A stretch of 64,000 bases of DNA from assembly GCA_902765485.1 (NCBI GenBank), contig CACWZZ010000006.1, positions 1-64,000 on the forward strand, in the 5' to 3' direction. The translations under genes and the position numbers were made by a program. Source of the DNA: an uncultured Bacteroidales bacterium (lineage in GTDB: Bacteria; Bacteroidota; Bacteroidia; Bacteroidales; Paludibacteraceae). Shown here in pieces: positions 55,002-63,924 of this stretch. The notes under the pieces are model-generated. The model was not told where the DNA came from and did not search any database. It saw nothing but the letters and a program-made list of their open reading frames with translations. The number at the start of each line of letters is the position of its first letter. Within the stretch, counting starts at the first letter, position 1.

Positions 55002-57087
55002 TTTTGCATATATTATCAGTAAATCGCTCTCTATTAATGAGCGTAATGTAGCAGCGGTTTTGGCGCTTCTGGACGAAGGAGCGACGATTCCGTTTATCGC
55101 GCGATATAGAAAGGAGAAGACCGGAAGTCTGGACGAAGTGCAGATCGCAGCGATCGAAGCGCAATACACCAAACTGCAGGAACTTGCCAAACGCAAAGAG
55201 ACCATTTTTGACCGCTTGGACGAGCTGGGAGTGGACGATGCGGCATTGCGCAAACGGATTGAGGAATGTTGGGACAGCACGGAGTTGGAAGACCTCTATC
55301 TGCCCTATAAACCGCATCGCAAGACCCGCGCTGACATAGCAATCGAACGTGGTCTGCTGCCCTTAGCGGAAGAGATTTTGAAACAACGCCCTATGCAGCT
55401 TCCGAAAAACGAGGAAGACCTGCAGGGCGCACGGGATATTATCGCGCAACGCATCTCGGAGGACGAAAAGAGCCGCAATGCGATCCGGCGTGAGTTCACC
55501 TATACCGCAATCCTTACGACCAAAGCGGTCAAAGGCAAATGCGACACACCCGAAGCGCAGAACTACAAAGATTATTTCGATTTCAAGTGCCCGTTGAAGC
55601 ATATCAAGAGCCATCAGATGCTGGCTATCCGGCGTGCGGAAGCAGAAGGATTTATTCGTGTAGATATATCGCCGGACGGCGAGAAGGCGCTTGATAAATT
55701 AGCTAATTTGTGGCTTCGCACATCCAACGACACGGCTTATCAGGTAGAGCTGGCGATGGAGGACGGCTACAAGCGGCTGCTCAAACCGGCGATAGAGACT
55801 GAGTTCGCTGCGCTCTCGAAAGAGAAAGCGGACGCAGAAGCTATACAGATCTTTGCGGACAATTTGAGGCAGTTATTGCTCTCTGCTCCATTGGGTCAGA
55901 AACGCGTTCTGGCGCTCGACCCGGGATTTAGAACAGGTTGCAAGACCGTTGTGCTGAACGAGCAAGGCGATTTGCTCTTGCACGATGTGATTTTCTTGCA
56001 TAATTTGCAATCGACCCAACGGCTGCAAGAGTTTATCACCAAATACCGGATTGAAGCGATCGCCATCGGCAACGGAACAGCGAGTCGCGAAACAGAGCAA
56101 ATGGTACGAGAAGTAACAAAGGGACTAAGTACCAAGGGACTGAGTTCTCCGCAGATCTTTGTGGTCAGCGAAGCCGGAGCGTCGGTTTATAGCGCAAGCA
56201 AGATAGCCCGAGACGAGTTTCCGAACGAAGATGTCACGGTGCGCGGAGCGGTCAGTATAGGACGGCGGCTCATTGATCCGTTAGCGGAATTGGTGAAGAT
56301 CGAACCGAAATCTATCGGCGTGGGACAATACCAGCACGACGTGAACCAGACGGAGCTGCGCAAGAGCCTGCAACAGACCGTAGAGAGCGTAGTGAACTAT
56401 GTAGGTGTGGACGTGAATACCGCCAGCCAGCATTTGCTGACATATGTGTCCGGCTTGGGACCGACCTTAGCACAGAGTATCGTGGATTACCGCGCGCAAA
56501 ACGGCGCTTTCACTTCCCGCAAAGAACTGCTCAAAGTGCCTAAATTAGGCGCAAAGACATTTGAACAAGCCGCAGGATTCTTGCGTCTGAAAGGTAAGAA
56601 TCCGCTGGATAATAGTGCCGTACACCCGGAGAGTTATGCGATCGTTGAGCGGATGGCGAAAGACCAAGGATGCACGGTGGCGGATTTGATTGCTCATAAA
56701 GAGTTGCGGGACAAGATTGATTTGAGCCGGTATGTGACAGCCGAAGTGGGCATGCCCACTCTGACCGATATACTGAAGGAATTGGCTCAACCGGGACGAG
56801 ATCCCCGCGGCGAAACGGAGGAGTTTCATTTTGACGAACATGTCCACACGATAGACGACCTGCAGGCAGGAATGATCCTGCCTGGGATTGTGACCAATAT
56901 AAGCGCTTTTGGTGCATTCGTGGATTTAGGCGTGCACAAGGACGGTTTGATTCATATCTCAGAAATGGCGGACAAACGAGTTTCGAATCCGCAAGAGGTG
57001 GTCAAGTTGCATCAGCATGTGAGAGTGCGCGTAGTAGATGTGGATCGCGCGCGAGGCAGAATACAATTGAGTTTGAGGAAAATTTAA
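54988..57087 (+). CDS. tex: Tex family RNA-binding transcription accessory protein
   Basis: 699 aa from [18 protein letters not shown]; an ATG seven codons earlier is possible. N-terminal helical Tex domain (IPFIARYRKEKTGSLDEVQI), YqgF-like RNase H fold (RVLALDPGFRTGCKTVVLN, about 305), two helix-hairpin-helix motifs (VNTASQHLLTYVSGLGPTLA, KVPKLGAKTFEQAAGFLRL) and a C-terminal S1 domain (PGIVTNISAFGAFVDLGVHKDGLIH). Slightly shorter than the usual 710-770. Role in transcription or RNA processing. Confidence 0.95.
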   Translation: MSENNFAYIISKSLSINERNVAAVLALLDEGATIPFIARYRKEKTGSLDEVQIAAIEAQYTKLQELAKRKETIFDRLDELGVDDAALRKRIEECWDSTELEDLYLPYKPHRKTRADIAIERGLLPLAEEILKQRPMQLPKNEEDLQGARDIIAQRISEDEKSRNAIRREFTYTAILTTKAVKGKCDTPEAQNYKDYFDFKCPLKHIKSHQMLAIRRAEAEGFIRVDISPDGEKALDKLANLWLRTSNDTAYQVELAMEDGYKRLLKPAIETEFAALSKEKADAEAIQIFADNLRQLLLSAPLGQKRVLALDPGFRTGCKTVVLNEQGDLLLHDVIFLHNLQSTQRLQEFITKYRIEAIAIGNGTASRETEQMVREVTKGLSTKGLSSPQIFVVSEAGASVYSASKIARDEFPNEDVTVRGAVSIGRRLIDPLAELVKIEPKSIGVGQYQHDVNQTELRKSLQQTVESVVNYVGVDVNTASQHLLTYVSGLGPTLAQSIVDYRAQNGAFTSRKELLKVPKLGAKTFEQAAGFLRLKGKNPLDNSAVHPESYAIVERMAKDQGCTVADLIAHKELRDKIDLSRYVTAEVGMPTLTDILKELAQPGRDPRGETEEFHFDEHVHTIDDLQAGMILPGIVTNISAFGAFVDLGVHKDGLIHISEMADKRVSNPQEVVKLHQHVRVRVVDVDRARGRIQLSLRKI

Positions 57088-57091
57088 GATT

Positions 57092-58771
57092 ATGGCAGAC
57101 GATAAAAAGATTATTTTTTCGATGGTGGGACTGAGTAAGAATTTCGGTCCCCAGAAACGCGTGTTAAACAATATCTACCTTAGCTTCTTCTATGGCGCTA
57201 AGATCGGTATTATCGGTCTCAACGGAGCAGGTAAATCGACTTTGCTGAAGATCATAGCCGGCGTAGAAAAAGAATACCAAGGTGAGGTCGTTTGGTCGCC
57301 GGGTTACAGCGTCGGCTACTTGGAGCAAGATCCGAAACTGGATCCGAACAAGACGGTGCGCGAGGTGGTACAAGAAGGTGTACAGCCTATTATGGACATG
57401 CTGCGCGAGTACGATGAGATCAACATGGCTTTCGCAGAACCGGACGCTGATTTCGACAAACTGTTAGCTCGTCAGGCGGAGTTGCAGGACAAATTGGACG
57501 CAGCGGACGCATGGAATATAGACCAGAAGTTGGATCGTGCGATGGACGCTTTACGCTGTCCGCCGGACGACGCAAGTGTCACTACCCTCTCCGGAGGTGA
57601 GCGCCGCCGTGTGGCGCTATGCCGTCTGTTGCTGCAGCAACCCGATGTGCTGTTGCTGGACGAGCCGACGAACCATTTGGATGCAGAGTCGATCGATTGG
57701 CTGGAGCAACACTTGCAGCAATATGCCGGAACGGTGATATGTATCACGCACGACCGCTATTTCCTCGATCACGTAGCCGGATGGATTCTCGAATTGGACC
57801 GCGGAGAAGGTATTCCTTGGAAGGGCAATTATTCTTCTTGGCTGGAGCAGAAGACGAACCGAATGGCGCAAGAGGAGAAACAGGCTTCCAAACGTCGCAA
57901 GACCTTGGAGCGCGAGTTGGAATGGATACACATGGCTCCCAAAGCGCGTCATGCAAAGCAGAAAGCGCGTCTGGAGGCGTACGACAAGATGCTGAACGAG
58001 GAGCAGAAAGAGCGCGAGGAGAAGCTGGAGATCTTTATTCCGAACGGTCCGCGTTTGGGTAATAAAGTAATTAACGCAGAAGGAGTAGCCAAATCGTTTG
58101 GCGACCGACTGCTGTTCGAGGATATGAACTTCATGTTGCCGCCAAACGGTATTGTGGGTGTGATCGGTCCGAACGGAGCCGGCAAAACAACCCTCTTCCG
58201 TATGATCATTGGCACGGAGAAAGCGGACAAAGGTACTTTCTCGGTCGGCGAGACAGTCAAAATCGGTTATGTGGACCAGCAACACGCAGATATTGATCCC
58301 AACAAGTCCGTTTTTGAGACTATCAGCGGCGGAACAGAGTTTATCCGCGTGGCAGGCAGAGAGATCAATGCGCGTGCTTATCTGAGCCGTTTTAACTTCA
58401 CCGGCGCAGACCAAGAGAAGAAATGCGGTGTGCTGTCCGGCGGAGAACGAAACAGGCTTCATCTGGCTCTGACACTCAAATCCGAAGCGAACGTGCTGTT
58501 GCTGGACGAGCCGACGAACGATATTGATGTCAACACCCTGCGGGCATTGGAAGAAGGATTAGAGAACTTTGCCGGATGTGCTGTTGTGATCAGCCACGAC
58601 CGCTGGTTCCTGGACCGTATCTGCACGCATATTTTAGCGTACGAAGGCGACGGCAAAGTGTTCTGGTTCGAAGGCAGCTACTCGGAATACGAAGAGAACA
58701 AGAAAATGCGTCTGGGCGAAGAAGCGTGCCAGCCGAAGCGCGCCCGCTACCGCGGACTAATTGAGAGTTGA
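57092..58771 (+). CDS. ettA: Energy-dependent translational throttle EttA (ABC-F)
   Basis: 559 aa with two ABC domains: Walker A GLNGAGKST and GPNGAGKTT, signatures LSGGERRRVAL and LSGGERNRLHL, Walker B LLLDEPTNHLD and LLLDEPTNDID. Between them is the P-site tRNA interaction motif region, rich in Arg/Lys/Glu (about 240-320). It begins KIIFSMVGLSKNFGPQK and its length matches EttA. It binds the ribosomal E site and gates the first elongation steps by energy charge. The last residues (LIES) and stop are encoded by a 7-bp repeat. Confidence 0.96.
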   Translation: MADDKKIIFSMVGLSKNFGPQKRVLNNIYLSFFYGAKIGIIGLNGAGKSTLLKIIAGVEKEYQGEVVWSPGYSVGYLEQDPKLDPNKTVREVVQEGVQPIMDMLREYDEINMAFAEPDADFDKLLARQAELQDKLDAADAWNIDQKLDRAMDALRCPPDDASVTTLSGGERRRVALCRLLLQQPDVLLLDEPTNHLDAESIDWLEQHLQQYAGTVICITHDRYFLDHVAGWILELDRGEGIPWKGNYSSWLEQKTNRMAQEEKQASKRRKTLERELEWIHMAPKARHAKQKARLEAYDKMLNEEQKEREEKLEIFIPNGPRLGNKVINAEGVAKSFGDRLLFEDMNFMLPPNGIVGVIGPNGAGKTTLFRMIIGTEKADKGTFSVGETVKIGYVDQQHADIDPNKSVFETISGGTEFIRVAGREINARAYLSRFNFTGADQEKKCGVLSGGERNRLHLALTLKSEANVLLLDEPTNDIDVNTLRALEEGLENFAGCAVVISHDRWFLDRICTHILAYEGDGKVFWFEGSYSEYEENKKMRLGEEACQPKRARYRGLIES

Positions 58772-58783
58772 GAGTTGAGAATT
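58763..58783 (+). repeat. Heptamer repeat spanning ettA stop and tilS start
   Basis: Three 7-bp units GAGAGTT, GAGAGTT, GAGAATT. The ettA TGA (58769-58771) and the first bases of the tilS TTG start both lie in it. Confidence 0.75.
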
Positions 58784-59663
58784 GTTACGGCGGGTAAGTA
58801 CATATATCCGGCAGCGGGAATTGTTGGAAAAGGACAAACCGGTGTTGGTGGCTCTGAGCGGAGGCGCAGACAGTGTGTCTCTGCTGGACGTACTGGTTCG
58901 TGCAGGCTATTCGTGCATTGCGGCGCATTGCAATTTTCATCTGCGGGGCGCAGAGAGCGATCGGGATGAGCATTTTGTGCGCGAACTATGCCTGCAAATG
59001 AATGTGCCGTTAGAGGTCGTGCAATTTGACACACTTACGTACGCGCGTACGCATAAGATAAGTATGGAGATGGCAGCGCGGGAATTGCGCTATGCATGGT
59101 TTGAAGAAACGGCTCGTGCGTATGGATGTCAAGCTGTGGCTGTGGCACACCATCAGAACGATCAAGCGGAGACCATTCTGCTGAATCTCAAGCGCGGAAC
59201 AGGTCTGCGCGGATTAGCGGGAATGCGTCCCAAAAGCACGAATCCTATGGCTCCAAACGGAGTGCCTGTTGTGCGACCGTTGCTGTGTACCACGCGCGAT
59301 TACATAGAGCACTACCTGCGTGACAAACGCGGTTTGGAATGGGTGACAGACAGCACGAATAGCGACACTTCTATCACTCGCAATGCGATCCGTGAGCAGT
59401 TGAAAAACTACAGCAAAACAGAGATTGAGCACATGGCTCAAACGGCAGAATACATGCAGGGCTATGCAGATATATTGGACGGCAAAGAGACGCGCGAAGC
59501 AGGAATTGCTAAGCTTTACGAAGAACTTCGCATGTACGGATTTGCCGAAATAGATAAGATTTACGATGCGTTGCAACGAGGAGAAGGAGGCAAGGTTTTT
59601 ACCTCCAAGACCCACCAAGCAACGATAAAAAAAGGAAAATTATGCATCACTACGGTATCATAG
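58782..59663 (+). CDS. tilS: tRNA(Ile)-lysidine synthetase, short form
   Basis: 293 aa, predicted TTG start (58782); homologues begin at about this residue (RVSTYIRQRELLEKDKPVLVALSGGADS). The PP-loop SGGADSVSLLD and the ATPase core (HCNFHLRGAESDRDEHFV, AVAHHQNDQAETILLNLKRGTGLRGL, TDSTNSDTSITRNAIR) are complete. The middle domain is shortened but has LYEELRMYGF and GKVFTSKTHQ, and the C-terminal TilS_C domain is missing: 293 residues against about 430-450 in many Bacteroidota. It makes lysidine at C34 of the AUA-reading tRNA-Ile, an essential step. aroE begins inside its last codons. Confidence 0.92.
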   Translation: MLRRVSTYIRQRELLEKDKPVLVALSGGADSVSLLDVLVRAGYSCIAAHCNFHLRGAESDRDEHFVRELCLQMNVPLEVVQFDTLTYARTHKISMEMAARELRYAWFEETARAYGCQAVAVAHHQNDQAETILLNLKRGTGLRGLAGMRPKSTNPMAPNGVPVVRPLLCTTRDYIEHYLRDKRGLEWVTDSTNSDTSITRNAIREQLKNYSKTEIEHMAQTAEYMQGYADILDGKETREAGIAKLYEELRMYGFAEIDKIYDALQRGEGGKVFTSKTHQATIKKGKLCITTVS

Positions 59664-60358
59664 GATTCCCGCTGATTCACTCTTTCTCGGCGAAGTATTT
59701 CAACGAGAAGTTTGAACGGGAGAAGATAGAGGCGGAATATAGTTTGTATCCGATAGAGGAACTGACAGGCGAACGGATGGATGAACTGATGCGTTCGTTG
59801 GACGGTATGAATGTAACTATGCCGTATAAGAAAGCCGTCATTCCTTATTTGGATCGGCTGGACGAAACGGCAGAAGCCATCGGAGCGGTGAATGTCATTC
59901 ATAATCGCGTGGGTTATAACACCGACTGCTTGGGATTTATCGATTCCATCCGTCCGTTGCTTCGTCCTGATGACCAACAGGCTTTGGTTTTAGGCACAGG
60001 AGGAGCGTCCAAAGCGGTGTGTTATGGGCTGCGCAAATTGGGTGTTTCCCCCACTCTCGTCAGCCGTACGCCCAAAGAAGGCATGCTGGGATATGAGGAA
60101 CTGACAGAAGATGTGATGGCGCAATATACCGTCATCGTCAACTGTACGCCGCTCGGAATGGCACCGGAGACAGACACGTTCCCCAATATTCCGTATCAAT
60201 GGATTTCAGCACGCCATTTGCTGTTTGACTGCGTGTATAACCCTGAGGAGACGTTGTTCTTGCAGAAAGGCAAAGCGCAAGGTGCCATCACTCGCAATGG
60301 AATGGAGATGTTGGTCGGACAAGCCAAAGCAGCGTGGAAGATTTGGAATAATGAATAA
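59642..60358 (+). CDS. aroE: Shikimate dehydrogenase
   Basis: 238 aa, a little shorter than the usual 245-275. It reduces 3-dehydroshikimate to shikimate in aromatic amino acid synthesis. Substrate-binding GFPLIHSFSAKYFNEKF, catalytic Lys in NVTMPYKKAV, NADP-binding LGTGGASKAVCYGL, and the late MLVGQAKAAWKIW. It overlaps tilS by 22 bases. Confidence 0.95.
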   Translation: MHHYGIIGFPLIHSFSAKYFNEKFEREKIEAEYSLYPIEELTGERMDELMRSLDGMNVTMPYKKAVIPYLDRLDETAEAIGAVNVIHNRVGYNTDCLGFIDSIRPLLRPDDQQALVLGTGGASKAVCYGLRKLGVSPTLVSRTPKEGMLGYEELTEDVMAQYTVIVNCTPLGMAPETDTFPNIPYQWISARHLLFDCVYNPEETLFLQKGKAQGAITRNGMEMLVGQAKAAWKIWNNE

Positions 60359-60379
60359 AGAATAATGAATATTCGTAAT

Positions 60380-61426
60380 ATGAGAAAATTATTTATTGTG
60401 CTCGTCGGAGCAATGATCAGTTGCGCAATAAGCGCACAAGTGTTGACAGAAGGTGAATCGGCGTTCGTTTATTATAGCCCCAAGACCGCTATTTCGCTAG
60501 ATTTCACCTATACGGTGGAGACGCAAGAGCGCGGAATCTATGCGGAGTTTGCAGAGGATTTACTGGGCGCAACCGAAGCGATCGAATCGAACGAGACAAA
60601 CTGCGTGCTCAAAGAGGTAAAAATCAGTACATCTACCGCCACGGACTACTCCCGTCCGCATAAAGTGGATATAGAGAGCGGATTTCCGATGCTGCTTAGC
60701 ATCAATGAGAAAGGTCTGCTGACGGGTTATAATGTGGCAGCGGAAGGTAAAAAAGGAGCCCAACAGCAGCGCAAGGTCAGCGCGAGGTCTGCTGAAAAGT
60801 CTAGGATTAACAGCATAAAGATAGCACCTTACCCTGAAGAAGTACTGAAAACCGGTTCATTGAGAGAGCAAGCGCAGGAAGTAGCCAAACAAATATTCCG
60901 TATTCGCGAAACAAGAATGTATCTGCTGAACGGAGAAGTGGAGCATGCTCCGGCAGATGGCAAATCAATGGAATTGGTTCTCAATGAGTTAGACAAACAG
61001 GAGCGTGCATTGACCGAATTATTTGTCGGAAAAAAGCATTGCAAGAAAGCGCATAAAATGGTTCGCTTGGAGCCGACGGACGAAGGACATCTGCTGTTCT
61101 TCTCCGACGAAAACGGATTTACCGAAGGCGATAATATTGATGCCGACACGATTGAGATTCGTATGACATGCCGGGCACAAAATGCCGCTCCGGCAGATCC
61201 GAAAGCAAAGAAAAAAGGTGGCGAACTATCGCAAATCGTATATAATATCCCGGGGCAATGCGAAGTGAATGTGCTGTACAAAGGTCGCCAACTTGCCAAC
61301 CGCGAAGTGCCGGTGGCTCAATTAGGCATTGATGTAGCGCTGCCAAAGAGTTTATTCACCGGCAAGGAACTGCCGAAAATCGTATTTAGCGAAAAGACCG
61401 GAAACATAGTTTCTATTTCAAAATGA
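60380..61426 (+). CDS. DUF4831 family exported protein
   Basis: 348 aa from MRKLFIVLVGAMISCAISAQ (signal peptide); an ATG at 60365 adds five residues. The mature protein starts VLTEGESAFVYYSPKTAISLDFTYTVETQERG and continues FAEDLLGATE, the DUF4831 pattern. The rest is beta-rich with one Lys-rich linker (KAKKKGG). Periplasmic, function unknown. It sits before the PorD-like gene (four-base overlap), suggesting a role in the cell envelope. Confidence 0.88.
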   Translation: MRKLFIVLVGAMISCAISAQVLTEGESAFVYYSPKTAISLDFTYTVETQERGIYAEFAEDLLGATEAIESNETNCVLKEVKISTSTATDYSRPHKVDIESGFPMLLSINEKGLLTGYNVAAEGKKGAQQQRKVSARSAEKSRINSIKIAPYPEEVLKTGSLREQAQEVAKQIFRIRETRMYLLNGEVEHAPADGKSMELVLNELDKQERALTELFVGKKHCKKAHKMVRLEPTDEGHLLFFSDENGFTEGDNIDADTIEIRMTCRAQNAAPADPKAKKKGGELSQIVYNIPGQCEVNVLYKGRQLANREVPVAQLGIDVALPKSLFTGKELPKIVFSEKTGNIVSISK

Positions 61427-62325
61427 GAAAGTTAACCATCATAGTAGCCCTATTGGCTTCCGTTTATCTCTCGGCGCAGGAATTGAATTGCACCGTGACG
61501 ATCAATTCCGACCAAATCGAGGGCAGTAACAAACAGATCTTCAATACGTTGAAGACCTCTATCGAGGAATACATGAGCCAGAACCGCTGGACAAATATGA
61601 GTTATGCCGAGCACGAGAAGATCGAATGCAGCATGCTGATTGTGGTCCAAAAGATGGAGGATAATTTGTTCACCTGCGAAATGACGCTGCAAAGCCGCCG
61701 ACCTGTTTATGGCACGACGTACACCACTCCGCTGCTGAATTTCAAGGATAATTCCTTTACGTTCACATACCAGGAGTACGACCGTATCGAATGGCAGCAA
61801 AACCAGTTTACGACCAACCTGACAGCGATGCTGGCGTATTATTGTTACCTGATCATCGGACATGACCAAGACAGTTTTCAGCGGCTCGGCGGAACGCCTT
61901 ATTTCCAGCAATGCGAGGAGATTGTCAATATGTGCCAGAGCGCCAGCATGGATAATTCGGAGCAGAGAGGATGGCTGGCTTTCGAGAGCAACAAAAACCG
62001 TTATGCGTTGATAAACAACTTGTTAGACGAAGCGTTTAAGAAATACCGCAATTATTACTACGAATACCACCGTTTGGGTCTGGACGAGATGAGCGGCAAT
62101 GTGACAAATGGTCGCGCGCGCATCGCAGAAGGAATGCCGGTGCTCAAAGAGGCGTTTCGGGCTCGTCCGGCGACGTACGTGATCAACACTTTTCTGGACG
62201 CCAAAGCCGATGAGTTGGTGGATATTTTCAGCAAAGGAACAGACAAAGAGAAGAAAGCCGTTTATGAGCTGCTGATGGATATTGACCCGACGCGGCAAAA
62301 TACGTATGAGAAAATTCAAAATTAA
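61423..62325 (+). CDS. DUF4835 family exported protein, PorD-like
   Basis: 300 aa. Signal peptide MRKLTIIVALLASVYLSAQ. DUF4835 features: ELNCTVTINSDQIEGSNKQIFNTLKTSIEEYM, FTCEMTLQSRRPVYGTTYTTPLLNFKDN, LTAMLAYYCYLIIGHDQDSFQRLGG. The family is annotated in some databases as type IX secretion protein PorD (recalled, not checked). A PorE-like gene lies 8 kb upstream, which fits. It precedes recN, with an AT-rich repeat in the junction. Confidence 0.88.
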   Translation: MRKLTIIVALLASVYLSAQELNCTVTINSDQIEGSNKQIFNTLKTSIEEYMSQNRWTNMSYAEHEKIECSMLIVVQKMEDNLFTCEMTLQSRRPVYGTTYTTPLLNFKDNSFTFTYQEYDRIEWQQNQFTTNLTAMLAYYCYLIIGHDQDSFQRLGGTPYFQQCEEIVNMCQSASMDNSEQRGWLAFESNKNRYALINNLLDEAFKKYRNYYYEYHRLGLDEMSGNVTNGRARIAEGMPVLKEAFRARPATYVINTFLDAKADELVDIFSKGTDKEKKAVYELLMDIDPTRQNTYEKIQN

Positions 62326-62346
62326 AAATTCAAGATTCAAAAATTA
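62308..62346 (+). repeat. AT-rich repeat at the DUF4835-recN junction
   Basis: Imperfect units AAAATTCAAAATT / AAAAATTCAAGATTC / AAAAATT span the DUF4835 stop codon and run up to the recN ATG. Confidence 0.6.
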
Positions 62347-63924
62347 ATGCTGAAGCATTTACACATACAGAATTACGCGCTGATCAGCCATCTGGACATT
62401 GATTTCGGAGCCGGATTCTCGGTGCTAACCGGTGAAACGGGCGCAGGAAAGAGTATTATTTTAGGTGCTCTGGCGCTGGTTTTGGGCGCGCGTGCGGACA
62501 GCAAAGCGATCACCGACGGCGAAGATAAATGCATCATTGAGGCGGAGTTTGACGAGTATATCATCCGGCGCGAACTCTATGCCAACGGCAAAAGTCGTTC
62601 GTTCGTAGACGACGGAATCGTGACTTTGCAGGAACTGAAAGCACTGGCAAACAAACTGATCGATATCCATTCCCAGCACGCAAACCTGCTGATAGAAAAC
62701 GCTGATTTTCAATTGAGTATCATTGACGCCATCGCGCAGAATGAGACACAGATGGCGCAGTATTCTACGGATTTTGAAGCCTATACGGCGGCAGTAGAAG
62801 CGCTCAATAAGTTGCAATCGCTGGCAAAGAAAAGCCAACAGGACGCGGAGTATATCCAGTATCGGTACAAGATTCTGGACGAAGCAAATCTGCAATCCGG
62901 CGAGTTGGAAGAGCTGGAGCAAGAGCAGTATCGTTTGAGCCATGCGGAGGATATTCGTATGGCATTGATGACTGCCGTTGAAGCGCTGAATGGCGAACAA
63001 GGAAGTGCGCTGGACGCGTTGCATGCTTGCCGTCTGGACGATGCGGCGCCGGAGTTGCAAGAACGGATTGACAGCGCACGGATTGAGTTGCAGGACATAG
63101 CCGAAGAGGCGGAGCATTTGGCGAACAATATTGAGATGGATCCGCAACGGCTGGAATGGGTGGAAGAGCGAATCGGTTTTCTGAATGACCTGCTGCGCAA
63201 ATTCAGCGCGGAGACGATAGACGAACTGATTGCGACCCGCGATGAGTTGGCTCAACAAGTGAACCGGATGGACAGTTTTGAATACGATATTGAGCAGGCG
63301 CAGAAAGAGGTGTCCGCCAAGAAAGAGGCTCTCACCCACTCTGCCCAAGCCTTGACCAAGAGCCGCCAAGCCGTTATTCCGCAGATTTGCGAGCGGTTGG
63401 TGGACGGGCTCAAACGGCTGGGTGTCGCGCACGCCAAAGTGGAGATTCCGATTACTGCCACGCCGGATTTCACGCCCAACGGCAGCGACGAAGTGCAACT
63501 GATGTTCGCTGCGAACCTCAACCAGAGTCTGCGGGCTGTGAGCGAAGTAGCTTCCGGTGGTGAGATCAGCCGTCTGATGCTGTGCGTCAAAGCCTTGATT
63601 GCCAGCACAAAAGGTCTGCCGACCATCATTTTCGATGAGATTGACACCGGCGTAAGCGGAGACATAGCTACCCAAATGGCGGCAATTATGCGCGAAATGG
63701 CGGCGCACCGCCAGATCATTGCCATCACCCATCTGCCGCAGATCGCTGCGCTCGGACAGACACATTACAAAGTGTTCAAAGCCGACACGGCACAACGCAC
63801 CGAGACGCATATCTCGCTGCTGAACGAAGAAGAACGAATCACAGAGATCGCTACTATGCTGAGCGGCAAAAATCCCTCGCCGGAAGCGATTGCAAATGCC
63901 AAGCAGTTATTATGTTGCCATTAG
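62347..63924 (+). CDS. recN: DNA repair protein RecN
   Basis: 525 aa SMC-like ATPase. Walker A GFSVLTGETGAGKSIILGAL near the N-terminus, IDIHSQHANLLIENADFQLSIID, two coiled-coil arms (about 150-230 and 285-345), the ABC signature VASGGEISRLMLCVKAL (about 398) and Walker B TIIFDEIDTGVSGDIATQM. It acts at double-strand breaks early in recombinational repair. Slightly shorter than the usual 550. It overlaps rarA by 13 bases. Confidence 0.96.
   Translation: MLKHLHIQNYALISHLDIDFGAGFSVLTGETGAGKSIILGALALVLGARADSKAITDGEDKCIIEAEFDEYIIRRELYANGKSRSFVDDGIVTLQELKALANKLIDIHSQHANLLIENADFQLSIIDAIAQNETQMAQYSTDFEAYTAAVEALNKLQSLAKKSQQDAEYIQYRYKILDEANLQSGELEELEQEQYRLSHAEDIRMALMTAVEALNGEQGSALDALHACRLDDAAPELQERIDSARIELQDIAEEAEHLANNIEMDPQRLEWVEERIGFLNDLLRKFSAETIDELIATRDELAQQVNRMDSFEYDIEQAQKEVSAKKEALTHSAQALTKSRQAVIPQICERLVDGLKRLGVAHAKVEIPITATPDFTPNGSDEVQLMFAANLNQSLRAVSEVASGGEISRLMLCVKALIASTKGLPTIIFDEIDTGVSGDIATQMAAIMREMAAHRQIIAITHLPQIAALGQTHYKVFKADTAQRTETHISLLNEEERITEIATMLSGKNPSPEAIANAKQLLCCH

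Noticed and set aside
62461..63810. 449-codon minus-strand frame opposite recN
   Set aside because: RecN motifs are complete on the plus strand; the antisense frame is a codon-usage effect.
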